From JAGQYP01 sp041392305 (GTDB taxonomy: Bacteria; Bacteroidota; Bacteroidia; Flavobacteriales_D; Crocinitomicaceae): DNA of 64,000 nt. Below the pieces are notes generated by a model. It had not been told where the DNA came from. It worked only from the letters and a program-made list of their open reading frames with translations, and did not search any database. A program made the position numbers and the translations under genes. The stretch spans positions 1 through 64,000 of the forward strand of contig JAWKMJ010000004.1 of NCBI GenBank assembly GCA_041392305.1, in the 5' to 3' direction. Shown one piece after another: positions 42,914 to 51,474 of the stretch (its first letter is position 1; each line of letters starts with the position of its first letter).

Positions 42914-43851
42914 AATCCTAATTCTACGAGTCTTTCATGTAAATATCCTCCGGCAGTCATGTCGGAGAATATTTTTGGATGCGATTCATCTATACAGGAA
43001 TCCAAACAAGTCAAATCCATTTCCGATATCGGGTGTAGAAAAAATGGAGTAGAATACCTTGAGGTATGCAAAAGTTCTTTACGTGGGTTAATCACTCTGT
43101 GTGTAGTTGAAACTAGTTTGCCATTGGTTAAGCGTTGAAGCATATCGCCTACATTGATTACTATTTCATCAGGTTGTGGACTCACATTGATCCATTCACC
43201 TGCTTTCGTCTTTGCTTGCAAACCTTCAGCAGTTCCTCCCATCAACAAAGTGATTAAATTGATGTCTTCGTGTGCTGCAGCTCTCACCGCTCCATCCGGG
43301 ATGTCTTTTAAATCGGTTTGTGGAAAGTAATGCAACAGTCTTAAAATGGAATTTCCTTTTTCAATCTTTTGATCAAAATAATTCTCATCCAAATTCAGGT
43401 ATAAGGCAATCGCTCTTAAAAGATCTCTTCCTGTATTATTGAAAGTGTCAAATACCTCTAAACCATGTTTTTTCAATTGAGGAGTTTCTTCGGGCCAAAT
43501 ATTCGCTGGATATCCAAATTCATTGTTTTCAGGAACCTCCTGTCCGATGTGATAAAATTCCTTTAAATCTGGTATATCAGCTCCTTTAGCAGTTTCTCTT
43601 CCAGCAGAAATGTAACCTCTTTGTCCTGCAATGCCTTCAATTTCGTATTTCTTCTTAGTGTTCTCATCCATTTCAAAAAAGGAAACACTAGCGTCATATA
43701 AATTGTCTCTTAGTTCTTTGGTAACTCCATGGTTCTTTACAATCGCAAAGCCAATATTGGAAAATGAATCACCTAGTTCTTGAATAAATCGATTTCTCTT
43801 TTCAGCATCTCCTGAAATGAAATCTGAGTAGTCTACTGTTGCAATTTTCAT
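42901..43851 (-). CDS. Fe(II)/2-oxoglutarate-dependent dioxygenase (isopenicillin N synthase family)
   Basis: A 316-residue non-heme iron oxygenase. Residues 1-110 match the DIOX_N region (G-F-A-I-V-K-N-H-G-V). The double-stranded beta-helix carries the iron ligands H-E-D (His194, Asp196) and His251 (T-H-R-V-I-N-P), and R-Y-S (265-267) is the 2OG-binding RxS motif. The substrate cannot be told from sequence. It lies 46 bases downstream of the ferredoxin gene, on the same strand as the U32 and ferredoxin genes. Confidence 0.92.
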   Translation of the reverse strand: MKIATVDYSDFISGDAEKRNRFIQELGDSFSNIGFAIVKNHGVTKELRDNLYDASVSFFEMDENTKKKYEIEGIAGQRGYISAGRETAKGADIPDLKEFYHIGQEVPENNEFGYPANIWPEETPQLKKHGLEVFDTFNNTGRDLLRAIALYLNLDENYFDQKIEKGNSILRLLHYFPQTDLKDIPDGAVRAAAHEDINLITLLMGGTAEGLQAKTKAGEWINVSPQPDEIVINVGDMLQRLTNGKLVSTTHRVINPRKELLHTSRYSTPFFLHPISEMDLTCLDSCIDESHPKIFSDMTAGGYLHERLVELGLVKM

Positions 43852-43897
43852 ACTAATTCAGTGAATTTTCCTGAAAATTACTCAAAAATCAACTTGC

Positions 43898-44125
43898 CTA
43901 AACCGTTTTTACAGAAATAATATTGACAGGACAAGCCTTCTTTGCTTGCTCTGCTTCGTAAGTATGAATTTCATTGGTATTGATAGTGTGAAAACCTTTG
44001 CGATCTCTGCTTTTAAGTAAGACCGTTTTCCCATCTTTTTTTGACATCCGAAATAATTCCGGACACAATTCAGCACAGTAATTACAGCCAATGCATTTGT
44101 CTCTCTGAAGGGTTACAACCAGCAT
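43898..44125 (-). CDS. Single-cluster [4Fe-4S] ferredoxin
   Basis: A 75-residue ferredoxin. C-I-G-C-N-Y-C-A-E-L-C-P (11-22) gives C-x2-C-x2-C, and C65-P is the fourth ligand, so one [4Fe-4S] cluster is expected; Cys21 is an extra cysteine left over from the two-cluster motif. A long charged loop separates the two halves. Its ATG overlaps the last base of the U32 gene's stop (stop and start share one base), so the two are co-translated, suggesting it feeds electrons to the U32 protein. Confidence 0.92.
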   Translation of the reverse strand: MLVVTLQRDKCIGCNYCAELCPELFRMSKKDGKTVLLKSRDRKGFHTINTNEIHTYEAEQAKKACPVNIISVKTV

Positions 44126-45366
44126 TAGGCTTCCACTATTTTGTAGAGTTTGTCACTTAGTCTAATTCGCTGTTCCAATGGAATTGTACATTGATCTCCT
44201 TTTTTCGTTTCAGCAACTTGTTCGTCATCCACAAAAATGGATTCAGCAACTGTTTCATAGACTCCTGTGGTTGGACCCGTAATCAAGATCTTATCTCCTT
44301 TTTTCAAGGATTGTGCTTCGATTTTAAACTCAGCAATCTTCGCTTTTGGATAGTAGTGAACACCTTTACCTAGGTAAACTTTCTTTTGTGTGGCCAACGA
44401 GCCAGGTTTTGATGAAAATTCTCCAAGTTCTTGCCCCAGATAATAACCTCCCCAGAATCCTCTGTTGTAAACGGTTTCTAATTCCTTCATCAATTCTTTT
44501 CCTAACTCAGTAGTATAGGTTCCGGCATAATACGCATCAATTGCTTTTCGGTAACATCTGGTAACTGTTGCCACGTATTCGGGAGCTTTTCCACGTCCTT
44601 CGATCTTAAGTACTTTTACACCCGCATCAATGACTTGATCCAGAAAATCAATGGTACATAGGTCTTTTGGTGACATGATGTATTCATTGTCGATGGCCAA
44701 TTCCGTTCCTGTTTCTTGGTCGATTACCGTATATTTTTTTCGGCAATTTTGAATGCAAGCTCCTCTGTTTGCACTTGAGTTGTCTGTGTGTAAACTCATG
44801 TAACATTTTCCAGAAACCGCCACACAAAGTGCACCATGTCCGAATATTTCAATCTCGATAAGTTCTCCGTTAGGTCCACGAACATCTTCTTTCACGATTT
44901 GTTCTGTGATTTTCTTCACTTGAGATAAGGAAAGTTCTCTGGAAAGTACCATGGTGTCAGCAAACATGGCATAGAATTTCACTGTTTCAATATTGGTGAC
45001 ATTCAATTGAGTCGAAATATGGATTTCAACCTCTTTTTGGCGGGCATAGGCAATTACAGCTTGGTCTGAAGCGATAATGGCTGTGATGTCCGTATTCTTT
45101 ACCTCGTCAATTACTTTTTTAATGATGGAAAGATCGTGGTCGTAGATGATGGTATTTAAAGTAAGATAGGTTCTTACTCCTGCTTTGCTGCATCTTTCCG
45201 CAATCTCAGGAAGATCACCTAATGTGAAATTCATGGTAGCTCGAGCTCTCATATTAAGCTGATCTACACCAAAATAAACCGAATCCGCACCGTTGTCAAT
45301 CGCAGCTTGTAGGGCTTCCCAACCTCCACATGGAGCCATTAACTCAATCATTCCATCTTTCTTCAT
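44125..45366 (-). CDS. U32-family protein (TrhP/RlhA-like RNA hydroxylation enzyme)
   Basis: A 413-residue member of the peptidase U32 family. The name is historical; characterised members (TrhP/YegQ for tRNA ho5U34, RlhA for 23S rRNA C2501, UbiU/UbiV) are oxygen-independent hydroxylases with an iron-sulfur cluster. The four cluster cysteines are present with family spacing: Cys181, Cys188, Cys204 and Cys208 (C-x6-C-x15-C-x3-C). The N-terminal E-L-M-A-P-C-G-G-W-E-A-L-Q and the G-A-D-S-V-Y-F-G barrel strand are typical. The length matches TrhP rather than UbiU/V. It has a TATTTTTG box four bases before its ATG, and is followed by ferredoxin. Confidence 0.92.
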   Translation of the reverse strand: MKKDGMIELMAPCGGWEALQAAIDNGADSVYFGVDQLNMRARATMNFTLGDLPEIAERCSKAGVRTYLTLNTIIYDHDLSIIKKVIDEVKNTDITAIIASDQAVIAYARQKEVEIHISTQLNVTNIETVKFYAMFADTMVLSRELSLSQVKKITEQIVKEDVRGPNGELIEIEIFGHGALCVAVSGKCYMSLHTDNSSANRGACIQNCRKKYTVIDQETGTELAIDNEYIMSPKDLCTIDFLDQVIDAGVKVLKIEGRGKAPEYVATVTRCYRKAIDAYYAGTYTTELGKELMKELETVYNRGFWGGYYLGQELGEFSSKPGSLATQKKVYLGKGVHYYPKAKIAEFKIEAQSLKKGDKILITGPTTGVYETVAESIFVDDEQVAETKKGDQCTIPLEQRIRLSDKLYKIVEA

Positions 45367-45370
45367 GGTG

Positions 45371-45378
45371 CAAAAATA
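45371..45378 (-). promoter_or_regulatory. Promoter box four bases before the U32 gene
   Basis: TATTTTTG on the minus strand, a perfect TAnnTTTG box, ends four bases before the ATG at 45366. Predicted leaderless transcript. Confidence 0.6.
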
Positions 45379-45417
45379 AGCAAACGCAGTTTATTTATAA
45401 AGATTCTAAATAAATTT

Positions 45418-47136
45418 TTAATTGTGCTGATTCGCCTTAGACTGGTGTTGGTCGTTTTCGTGCTTCAAGAAATGGTTGACTGCACATTCGGCGTCCAAAA
45501 ACAAAGATTCCTTGCCAATGGTATCGATAAACCCAATTTTGTAGAATAAATCGCGCACTGGACCTATGACTCCAGAGAAATAAACTTGTATGTTTTGCGA
45601 TTGTAAACTCTTTACAAATTCATCCAAAGCTTTTAAGGAAGTGGTGTCAATGGCACTGATCGATTCAGCTTTGATAACCACTAATTCAGTTTGTGGTTTC
45701 TTCAGTAATTCAGTTTTGATAAATGACTTTACGGTGTCAATATTTGCAAAGTATAAATTCGAATCAATTCTAACAATGAGGATATTTTCCCATGTTTCGA
45801 CATCTTGAAACCGATTAATATTTCTGAAGTTTTTGCTGCCAGGGATTCTTCCACATACTGCAATGTGAGGATTCGTGGATTTGAACAATAATAAGGCGAT
45901 GGACACAAATATTCCAATACCTAGCCCTTCGATGATCCCGACGGTAAGTGTAACTCCAAATGTGATCAGCAACATGAAGAAATCCTCTTTCGACATCTTG
46001 AACAACTCAATGGCGTACTTTAAATCAATCAGCTTTAAAATGGCCGTAATGATGATGGCTCCGATCACTGCTTTTGGAAGAAAATAAAAGGGTCCAGTCA
46101 AAAACAGGAGGACGATTAAAATAAATACGGAAGCAATGATCAAACTCACAGGTGTCTTAGCGCCCGCCTCCTGATTTACTGCAGATCTGGAGAATCCACC
46201 GGCACTGCTGTAGGTTCCAAATAAAGAACCAATCATGGCACCAACTCCTATTGCTCTCATTTCCTGATTATTATCTACTTCGTGATCGTTTTTCATGTCC
46301 TGAAGAGATTTGGCAATGGAAATAGATTGCATGTAGCTGATTAAGGCAATGGTTAAAGCCAATGGGGCCAATTTGATCAAATCATCCCATAAAAACCAAG
46401 AGCCTGTAAATGGTGGAAATCCTGAAGGTACTTCACCCACTATTTTCAGACCGTATTCAGAATCCAAATGCATAAAATAGGTGAGCGCTGTAAAAATGGT
46501 AACAACAATGATCGGTCCTGGAATTAGTTTTGATATTTTTTTGATACCGATAAGAAGAACTGCTGTGGATAGAGCGACAATGAATGTTGTCCAGTTGGTT
46601 TCGTCTAGGTGTTTGACAAGATTTTCTACTGATTTTTGAACTTGATTAGAGCTGGGAATATCCAAACCAAAAACATTTTTGAGCTGACTCATGGCAATAA
46701 TGATCGAAGCAGCAGAGGTAAATCCACTGATGACTGGTTTAGAAAGAAAGTTGGCGAAGAAACCAAATCTTAAAATTCCGAGGACTAACTGCACAAATCC
46801 AGCTAGAAAGCAAACGGTGATGGCCGCTGAAACATAATCTAGTTGATTAGAATAATTCAGAGCGGAAAGCCCAGCTCCAATAATTAAGGAATCCATCGCA
46901 GCAGCTCCAATCGATAATCTTCGTGAAGAGCCCAAAAAGGCGTAAACAATAGGGGGGATTAGAGCAGAATACAAACCAAAAATAGGAGGAAGTCCAGCAA
47001 TAATCGCATAGGCAATTCCTTGCGGAATCAGTATCAAACCTAATGTAAGTCCTGAAAGAAGATCACTTCCAAAAACATTCCGGTTATAATTTTTTAAAAG
47101 TTCAAGTAATGGAATATTTTTAGAGTAATTGGGCAT
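45418..47136 (-). CDS. SulP-family anion transporter with STAS domain
   Basis: A 572-residue transporter with the SulP core of about 12-14 membrane helices (P-Q-G-I-A-Y-A near 39-45, G-L-Y-S-A-L-I-P-P, and N-Q-E-A-G-A-K-T-P), and a C-terminal STAS domain (about 440-560; E-L-V-V-I-K-A-E-S-I-S-A-I-D-T-T-S-L-K-A-L). SulP proteins carry sulfate, bicarbonate or dicarboxylates; the substrate is not readable here. A carbonic anhydrase is not adjacent. Transcribed divergently from the Nramp-like gene with about 57 bases between starts. Confidence 0.93.
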   Translation of the reverse strand: MPNYSKNIPLLELLKNYNRNVFGSDLLSGLTLGLILIPQGIAYAIIAGLPPIFGLYSALIPPIVYAFLGSSRRLSIGAAAMDSLIIGAGLSALNYSNQLDYVSAAITVCFLAGFVQLVLGILRFGFFANFLSKPVISGFTSAASIIIAMSQLKNVFGLDIPSSNQVQKSVENLVKHLDETNWTTFIVALSTAVLLIGIKKISKLIPGPIIVVTIFTALTYFMHLDSEYGLKIVGEVPSGFPPFTGSWFLWDDLIKLAPLALTIALISYMQSISIAKSLQDMKNDHEVDNNQEMRAIGVGAMIGSLFGTYSSAGGFSRSAVNQEAGAKTPVSLIIASVFILIVLLFLTGPFYFLPKAVIGAIIITAILKLIDLKYAIELFKMSKEDFFMLLITFGVTLTVGIIEGLGIGIFVSIALLLFKSTNPHIAVCGRIPGSKNFRNINRFQDVETWENILIVRIDSNLYFANIDTVKSFIKTELLKKPQTELVVIKAESISAIDTTSLKALDEFVKSLQSQNIQVYFSGVIGPVRDLFYKIGFIDTIGKESLFLDAECAVNHFLKHENDQHQSKANQHN

Positions 47137-47193
47137 TTTCTTTTTTTAGTAAGCATCAATTTCCTGTCAAAAATAATTAGTTTATTTGGGAAT

Positions 47194-48462
47194 ATGAACA
47201 TACAATCGATTCTGAAAACACTTGGTCCAGGAATTTTGTTTGCCTCTACTGCAATTGGAGTTTCTCATTTAGTGCAATCGACTCAAGCGGGGTCACGATT
47301 TGGTTTTGGTTTGTTATGGGCAGTGGTGCTTGCAAATTTGTTCAAATATCCCTTTTTCGAATTTGGTTCCAGATACGCAAATCGAACTGGAAAATCGATT
47401 ATTGATGGCTATTATCAACTCTCCAAATTTGCTTTTTATATGTATTTGGTAATCACTGCGATATCAATGTTTTTGGTAAGTTCTGCGGTTCTGGCGGTGA
47501 CAGCTGGGTTCATGGAAAATTTATTCGGCATTGATGAAATGATTGGTCAGAAAAACACAACTTTAATCCTTTTAGTTCTAATCTGTGCTGCAATTCTGCT
47601 TTTTGGAGAATTCAAGCTATTGGATAAATTGATTAAGGTGATTGGGGTGACCTTACTCCTGACCACCTTATTAGCGCTTTTCATCGCTCTTTTTAAGTTT
47701 GGGTTTCAAAATAAGACACTTTTTCCTTCTGGAATTTTGTCCAGAGAGGAAAATATTCCTTTTTTACTGGCACTGATGGGATGGATGCCGACAGCTGTAG
47801 ATCTGTCTGCCTGGAATAGTTTGTGGACAGTTGAGAGAATAAAGGAGACAGGATACCAGCCTACTTTGAAGGAAACTTTATTTGATTTTAATTTCGGTTA
47901 TGTGATTTCGGCATTATTGGCAATTGTGTTTTTAACTTTGGGCACCCTATTGGTTTATGGCACAGGTCAAAAAATACCGGGTCAGGCAGTACCTTTTGCT
48001 GATTTTGTAGTTAACATTTATACTAAAAGTATAGGTGATTGGTCTTATTTGTTGATTGCCATTTCTTCATTCTGCATTATGTTCGGAACGGCTATTGCTG
48101 TATTTGACGGCTATGCAAGAGCGGTCAAGAGAAGCTCGGAGATTTTGGTAGAAAAGCAAGGCAAAAAAATTGGAACCCATCGAATGTACAGAATTTCACT
48201 GTTGACTCTTGTGATAGGAACGATTCTAGTGATCCTGTCTTTTCAAAACGACCCGGAAGGATTTGGAAATCTCATCAAGGTAGCCACAATAACTTCTTTT
48301 TTGATTGCACCGATCATTGCTATTTTTAATTTCTTTTTAGTTCAGAAGAAATTTATGGGAAATGGCGGAAATCCTCCTGTTTGGTTAAATATTTTGGCTA
48401 TCTTCGGGATAATCTTTTTGTTCGGATTCAGCGTATTTTACGTTGTTTTCTTACTTGGGTAA
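47194..48462 (+). CDS. Nramp-related membrane transporter lacking the canonical metal motif
   Basis: A 422-residue, 11-helix protein with the overall Nramp pattern (G-P-G-I-L-F near the start, T-Q-A-G-S-R-F-G-F-G-L-L-W, K-Y-P-F-F-E-F-G-S-R-Y). In true Nramp proteins helix 1 has the metal-binding D-P-G-N; here the aligned residues are G-V-S-H (22-25). In helix 6 the A-x-x-M-P-H site reads G-W-M-P-T (196-200), keeping Met but not His. It therefore may not move Mn2+/Fe2+. It starts an operon whose next gene begins at the base after its stop. Confidence 0.85.
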   Translation: MNIQSILKTLGPGILFASTAIGVSHLVQSTQAGSRFGFGLLWAVVLANLFKYPFFEFGSRYANRTGKSIIDGYYQLSKFAFYMYLVITAISMFLVSSAVLAVTAGFMENLFGIDEMIGQKNTTLILLVLICAAILLFGEFKLLDKLIKVIGVTLLLTTLLALFIALFKFGFQNKTLFPSGILSREENIPFLLALMGWMPTAVDLSAWNSLWTVERIKETGYQPTLKETLFDFNFGYVISALLAIVFLTLGTLLVYGTGQKIPGQAVPFADFVVNIYTKSIGDWSYLLIAISSFCIMFGTAIAVFDGYARAVKRSSEILVEKQGKKIGTHRMYRISLLTLVIGTILVILSFQNDPEGFGNLIKVATITSFLIAPIIAIFNFFLVQKKFMGNGGNPPVWLNILAIFGIIFLFGFSVFYVVFLLG

Positions 48463-49335
48463 ATGGGTTGGTACGAAAGAAATATAGGCTACAGTCGTGA
48501 ATCACGAAATTATTACCGAAGATCTGTTTTAGAAGAAATCAAAGCAGAAAGGCGGCAGCGTAAAAAACAGATTCGTTTTGCTGGTATTTTTGTGGGAAAT
48601 ATCGCTTTTATTTTACTGACTTTGCTTTTATGGATGTTTTCCGGAAATACTAAGCACACTGAATTGAATCAGCAAAAATTTAAAATGGCTGATGGTGTGA
48701 CTTTTGAGGTTATCAACCCAGGTAAAGTTCACCAGATCACCTTAAAAGTTCCATATAAAACGAGTCTGTCAAATTTCGAAAGAGCGACTGGAGTTTTGTT
48801 AGATTTGTACGGTCCGGATGGTAAAAGGGTCTATTCCTTTTATAAAACCTTGTGGTGGTATCGTGAAAGTTCTGAAGATCAAGGAGCCAGTGAGCCTTTA
48901 ATTGCCAAAATTATTCTGAATGAAAAAGGTGTATACACCGTAAAACCTTACATGATGGATGATGAGTTTACCAAGAAAGTAGGCAATGTAGATCTTAAAA
49001 AGGAAAAATTAAGTTATGGGGAGTTGACGGTAAAGTCTAAACGATCAGGAAGCTTGTACTTTGGCTATTTGATACTTTTTGAACTTGCCATTTTAGTGGT
49101 CTTTTTAATCGCTGGTTCATATTGGGGTAATCCAATGCAAATGTGGACAACCGTCAAGGAAGATATTCGCGTAATCACTCAACCTATTCCCTTATTGTAT
49201 TTTGGAATGCTAACCGCTTTTTTAATTTTAATAATGTATTGGAACTATTTGGGAATTGGGTATGCCGGTTACGGTGATTACTTGCATTCTCCAAACTGGT
49301 TCTTTGGTTCTGATGATGTAATTTATATAGGATAG
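48463..49335 (+). CDS. Membrane protein of unknown function
   Basis: A 290-residue protein with a basic, Arg/Tyr-rich N-terminus (1-38), a membrane helix (about 40-59), a beta-rich exoplasmic domain (about 62-200; D-L-Y-G-P-D-G-K-R-V-Y-S-F-Y-K), then two more helices (about 201-222 and 243-264) and a short aromatic tail. No family is recognised. It starts at the base following the Nramp-like stop, and the DUF4178 gene follows after two bases, so it belongs to the same operon. Confidence 0.7.
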   Translation: MGWYERNIGYSRESRNYYRRSVLEEIKAERRQRKKQIRFAGIFVGNIAFILLTLLLWMFSGNTKHTELNQQKFKMADGVTFEVINPGKVHQITLKVPYKTSLSNFERATGVLLDLYGPDGKRVYSFYKTLWWYRESSEDQGASEPLIAKIILNEKGVYTVKPYMMDDEFTKKVGNVDLKKEKLSYGELTVKSKRSGSLYFGYLILFELAILVVFLIAGSYWGNPMQMWTTVKEDIRVITQPIPLLYFGMLTAFLILIMYWNYLGIGYAGYGDYLHSPNWFFGSDDVIYIG

Positions 49336-49337
49336 AT

Positions 49338-49889
49338 ATGGTATTTAATAGAATTTTTAAAATGTTTAAGTCCGACAAAGGAGGTAGTTCTGTAGACTAC
49401 ACAGTGAAGGACATCAAAAAAGGGTATATCGTAGAATATGACCTGGTAAGTTGGGAAGCAATTGAAGAGTATGAATACGACTGGGGAGGGAATTACAAAG
49501 GAAAAGAATGGACTTTGTACGATGGGAAAAATGAGATTTACCTGTATTATGGATCCTTTCCAAGTGAAGAAATTTCGGTAAGTAAACGGATCAATATGAT
49601 GACTGAATTGCCGGATTTAAGAGAAGATGTATTTCACAAAGATGAGCCAAGAACTTCATTTGCTTATGATGGGAAAACATGGAATATTGTGGATGAATCA
49701 CCTGGATTGATGATCAATTCGGACACCAAAGAAGAGGTTGAAATCGTTTCTTGGACTTTTAATGATCCAAATGAATCGGAATTTATAACTGTGGTGAGAA
49801 ATGGAGAGAAATCCGTAGATGCCTACAAAGGGAAATACATTGAAAATTACGAAGTGTCCAATATCCTTCCAAGGACGTTAGAAGATTAA
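49338..49889 (+). CDS. DUF4178 domain protein
   Basis: A 183-residue cytoplasmic protein of DUF4178 type: Y-T-V-K-D-I-K-K-G-Y-I-V-E-Y-D (about 20-34), Y-K-G-K-E-W-T-L-Y-D-G (about 54-64), and a beta-rich core. In other bacteria DUF4178 is found next to DUF350 membrane proteins, spermidine-synthase-like enzymes and ATP-grasp amidoligases. Here the DUF350 gene is two genes downstream but no aminopropyltransferase or ATP-grasp gene is present. Its last base overlaps the next ATG. Confidence 0.8.
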   Translation: MVFNRIFKMFKSDKGGSSVDYTVKDIKKGYIVEYDLVSWEAIEEYEYDWGGNYKGKEWTLYDGKNEIYLYYGSFPSEEISVSKRINMMTELPDLREDVFHKDEPRTSFAYDGKTWNIVDESPGLMINSDTKEEVEIVSWTFNDPNESEFITVVRNGEKSVDAYKGKYIENYEVSNILPRTLED

Positions 49890-50578
49890 TGAAGAATTGG
49901 CTTTACATAGCATTTACTGTCTTTCTATTTGCTTCTTGTGTGGGAGAAAAATGGAAGGAAAATCCTGTAGACGACCTGATTGAAAAATACAAGGACAAAG
50001 GGCCTGTTTCAATTATTTTGAAGGACATGGATCTGAAAGATGGGGATTACTTTCATAAATACATGATTCTTTATTCGGAAGGGGGAGAGTTCAAGGTTGA
50101 CAGTACAGAATGGATGGAAGTCAATGAGAATTTCTTTATCCTGAATGAAGAGAATCTGGACATGTCGATTGTAGCCATTGATGAAAAGGGGAATATAGAT
50201 AAACTGGTTGCTCCTCCTGGTTACAGACATATTGTGGGGAATGAGAAGTATGGTAGATGGGAAGATAGAAACGGACAACGAGTTTGGGTGTTTTTAGGTC
50301 AGTATTACTTCTATCGGACAATATTTGGTTGGGGTGGCAGACCACTTTATTACAATTCCTACAATACGTATCGAACTAGTTATTATGGTTCAAGACCGTA
50401 TTATGGTTCCACAGGAAAAGAATGGGGCACAAGTTCCAATTATACAAAGAACAATAGACCGAACTTCTACAAAAGAAAGACATCGAAAAATAATTTTATG
50501 AGTCGTAAACGAAGCTCCGGTTTCTTTTCACGTTCTGGTTCGTCCGGATTCAGAAAAGGAGGGGGCTCTGGAAAATAA
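49889..50578 (+). CDS. Lipoprotein with Tyr/Gly/Ser-rich tail
   Basis: A 229-residue lipoprotein: signal peptide with V-F-L-F-A-S-C (acylated Cys17), an alpha/beta region (about 25-110), and a C-terminal part rich in Y, N, S, G, R and K (R-P-Y-Y-G-S-T-G-K-E-W-G-T, R-S-G-S-S-G-F-R-K-G-G-G-S-G-K). In position and character of its tail it recalls the DUF1190 (YjfM/YgiB) lipoproteins that accompany DUF350 proteins in enterobacteria; this is an analogy only. It overlaps DUF4178 by one base and is followed six bases later by the DUF350 gene. Confidence 0.68.
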   Translation: MKNWLYIAFTVFLFASCVGEKWKENPVDDLIEKYKDKGPVSIILKDMDLKDGDYFHKYMILYSEGGEFKVDSTEWMEVNENFFILNEENLDMSIVAIDEKGNIDKLVAPPGYRHIVGNEKYGRWEDRNGQRVWVFLGQYYFYRTIFGWGGRPLYYNSYNTYRTSYYGSRPYYGSTGKEWGTSSNYTKNNRPNFYKRKTSKNNFMSRKRSSGFFSRSGSSGFRKGGGSGK

Positions 50579-50584
50579 AATAGT

Positions 50585-51454
50585 ATGTATTTAGCTTTAA
50601 ATATCAATTTGGAGTACATCACGTATCACCCGCTGGTTTACATAGCCGCTTGCTTGGTGTTGATTGTGATTGCAAAATTTACCCTCGGACTTTTCATGAA
50701 GGGTGTTAATATTGACCATGAATTGGTGGAGAAAGACAATTTTGCTTTTTCGATTGCTCATGTGGGTTATTATATCGGTTTATTGATTTCTCTCGCCGGT
50801 GTTTTATCCGGATCAGGAAGCGCTAATTTTTGGGAAGATGTTGGTTTGACAGTGGCCTATGGAGGTATTTCTATTTTACTTATGAATTTATCCGCCATCC
50901 TGAATAACAAAATCGTTTTCGCCAAATACAATATTCAAAAGGAAATCATTGAGCAGCAAAATGTAGGATCTGGAATCATTGAAGCAGCCAATTTCATAGC
51001 TACAGGTTTCATCATTTTTGGAGCGATGCGCATGGATTTGGATGAGCCTTGGCTGACAATCGTCTATTGGGCTATTTCTCAAGTAGTCTTTTTTGTGATC
51101 TCACAAGTCTACAATTTAATTACACCCTACAACGTTCATCATGAAATAGAGAAAGGGAATTCTGCAGTGGCCATTGGGTATGCAGGAGCATTAATTGCAT
51201 TTGGAATTTTATTGGAACATGGTATCGCATCTTCTCATTATTCTGTATTGGAAAGCTCTGTTTACATGGGAATTGATGTTTTAGCAGGAATTATTTTGCT
51301 TCCTGTATTGAGAATTGTAACAGATAAAATACTTTTGCCAAAAAGAAAACTAACGGACGAGTTAGTCAACCAGGAAAAGCCGAATCATGGAGTAGCTTTC
51401 ATCGAAGCTTTTTCTTACATTACAGGAGCATTATTATTTACTTGGTGTTGGTAG
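50585..51454 (+). CDS. DUF350 membrane protein (two tandem domains)
   Basis: A 289-residue protein with about eight membrane helices arranged as two DUF350 domains (about 10-145 and 150-289), each with the pattern V-E-K-D-N-F-A-F-S-I-A/I-E-K-G-N-S-A-V-A-I-G-Y (about 48-65 and 190-205) followed by G-x-x-I/L-x-G. This is the YjfL family. DUF350 proteins occur with PspA/DUF4178/glutathionylspermidine-synthase-like genes and are thought to act in membrane stress or membrane-linked polyamine conjugation, without direct proof. Confidence 0.87.
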   Translation: MYLALNINLEYITYHPLVYIAACLVLIVIAKFTLGLFMKGVNIDHELVEKDNFAFSIAHVGYYIGLLISLAGVLSGSGSANFWEDVGLTVAYGGISILLMNLSAILNNKIVFAKYNIQKEIIEQQNVGSGIIEAANFIATGFIIFGAMRMDLDEPWLTIVYWAISQVVFFVISQVYNLITPYNVHHEIEKGNSAVAIGYAGALIAFGILLEHGIASSHYSVLESSVYMGIDVLAGIILLPVLRIVTDKILLPKRKLTDELVNQEKPNHGVAFIEAFSYITGALLFTWCW

Positions 51455-51474
51455 AACATTCTAAATTGAACAAA

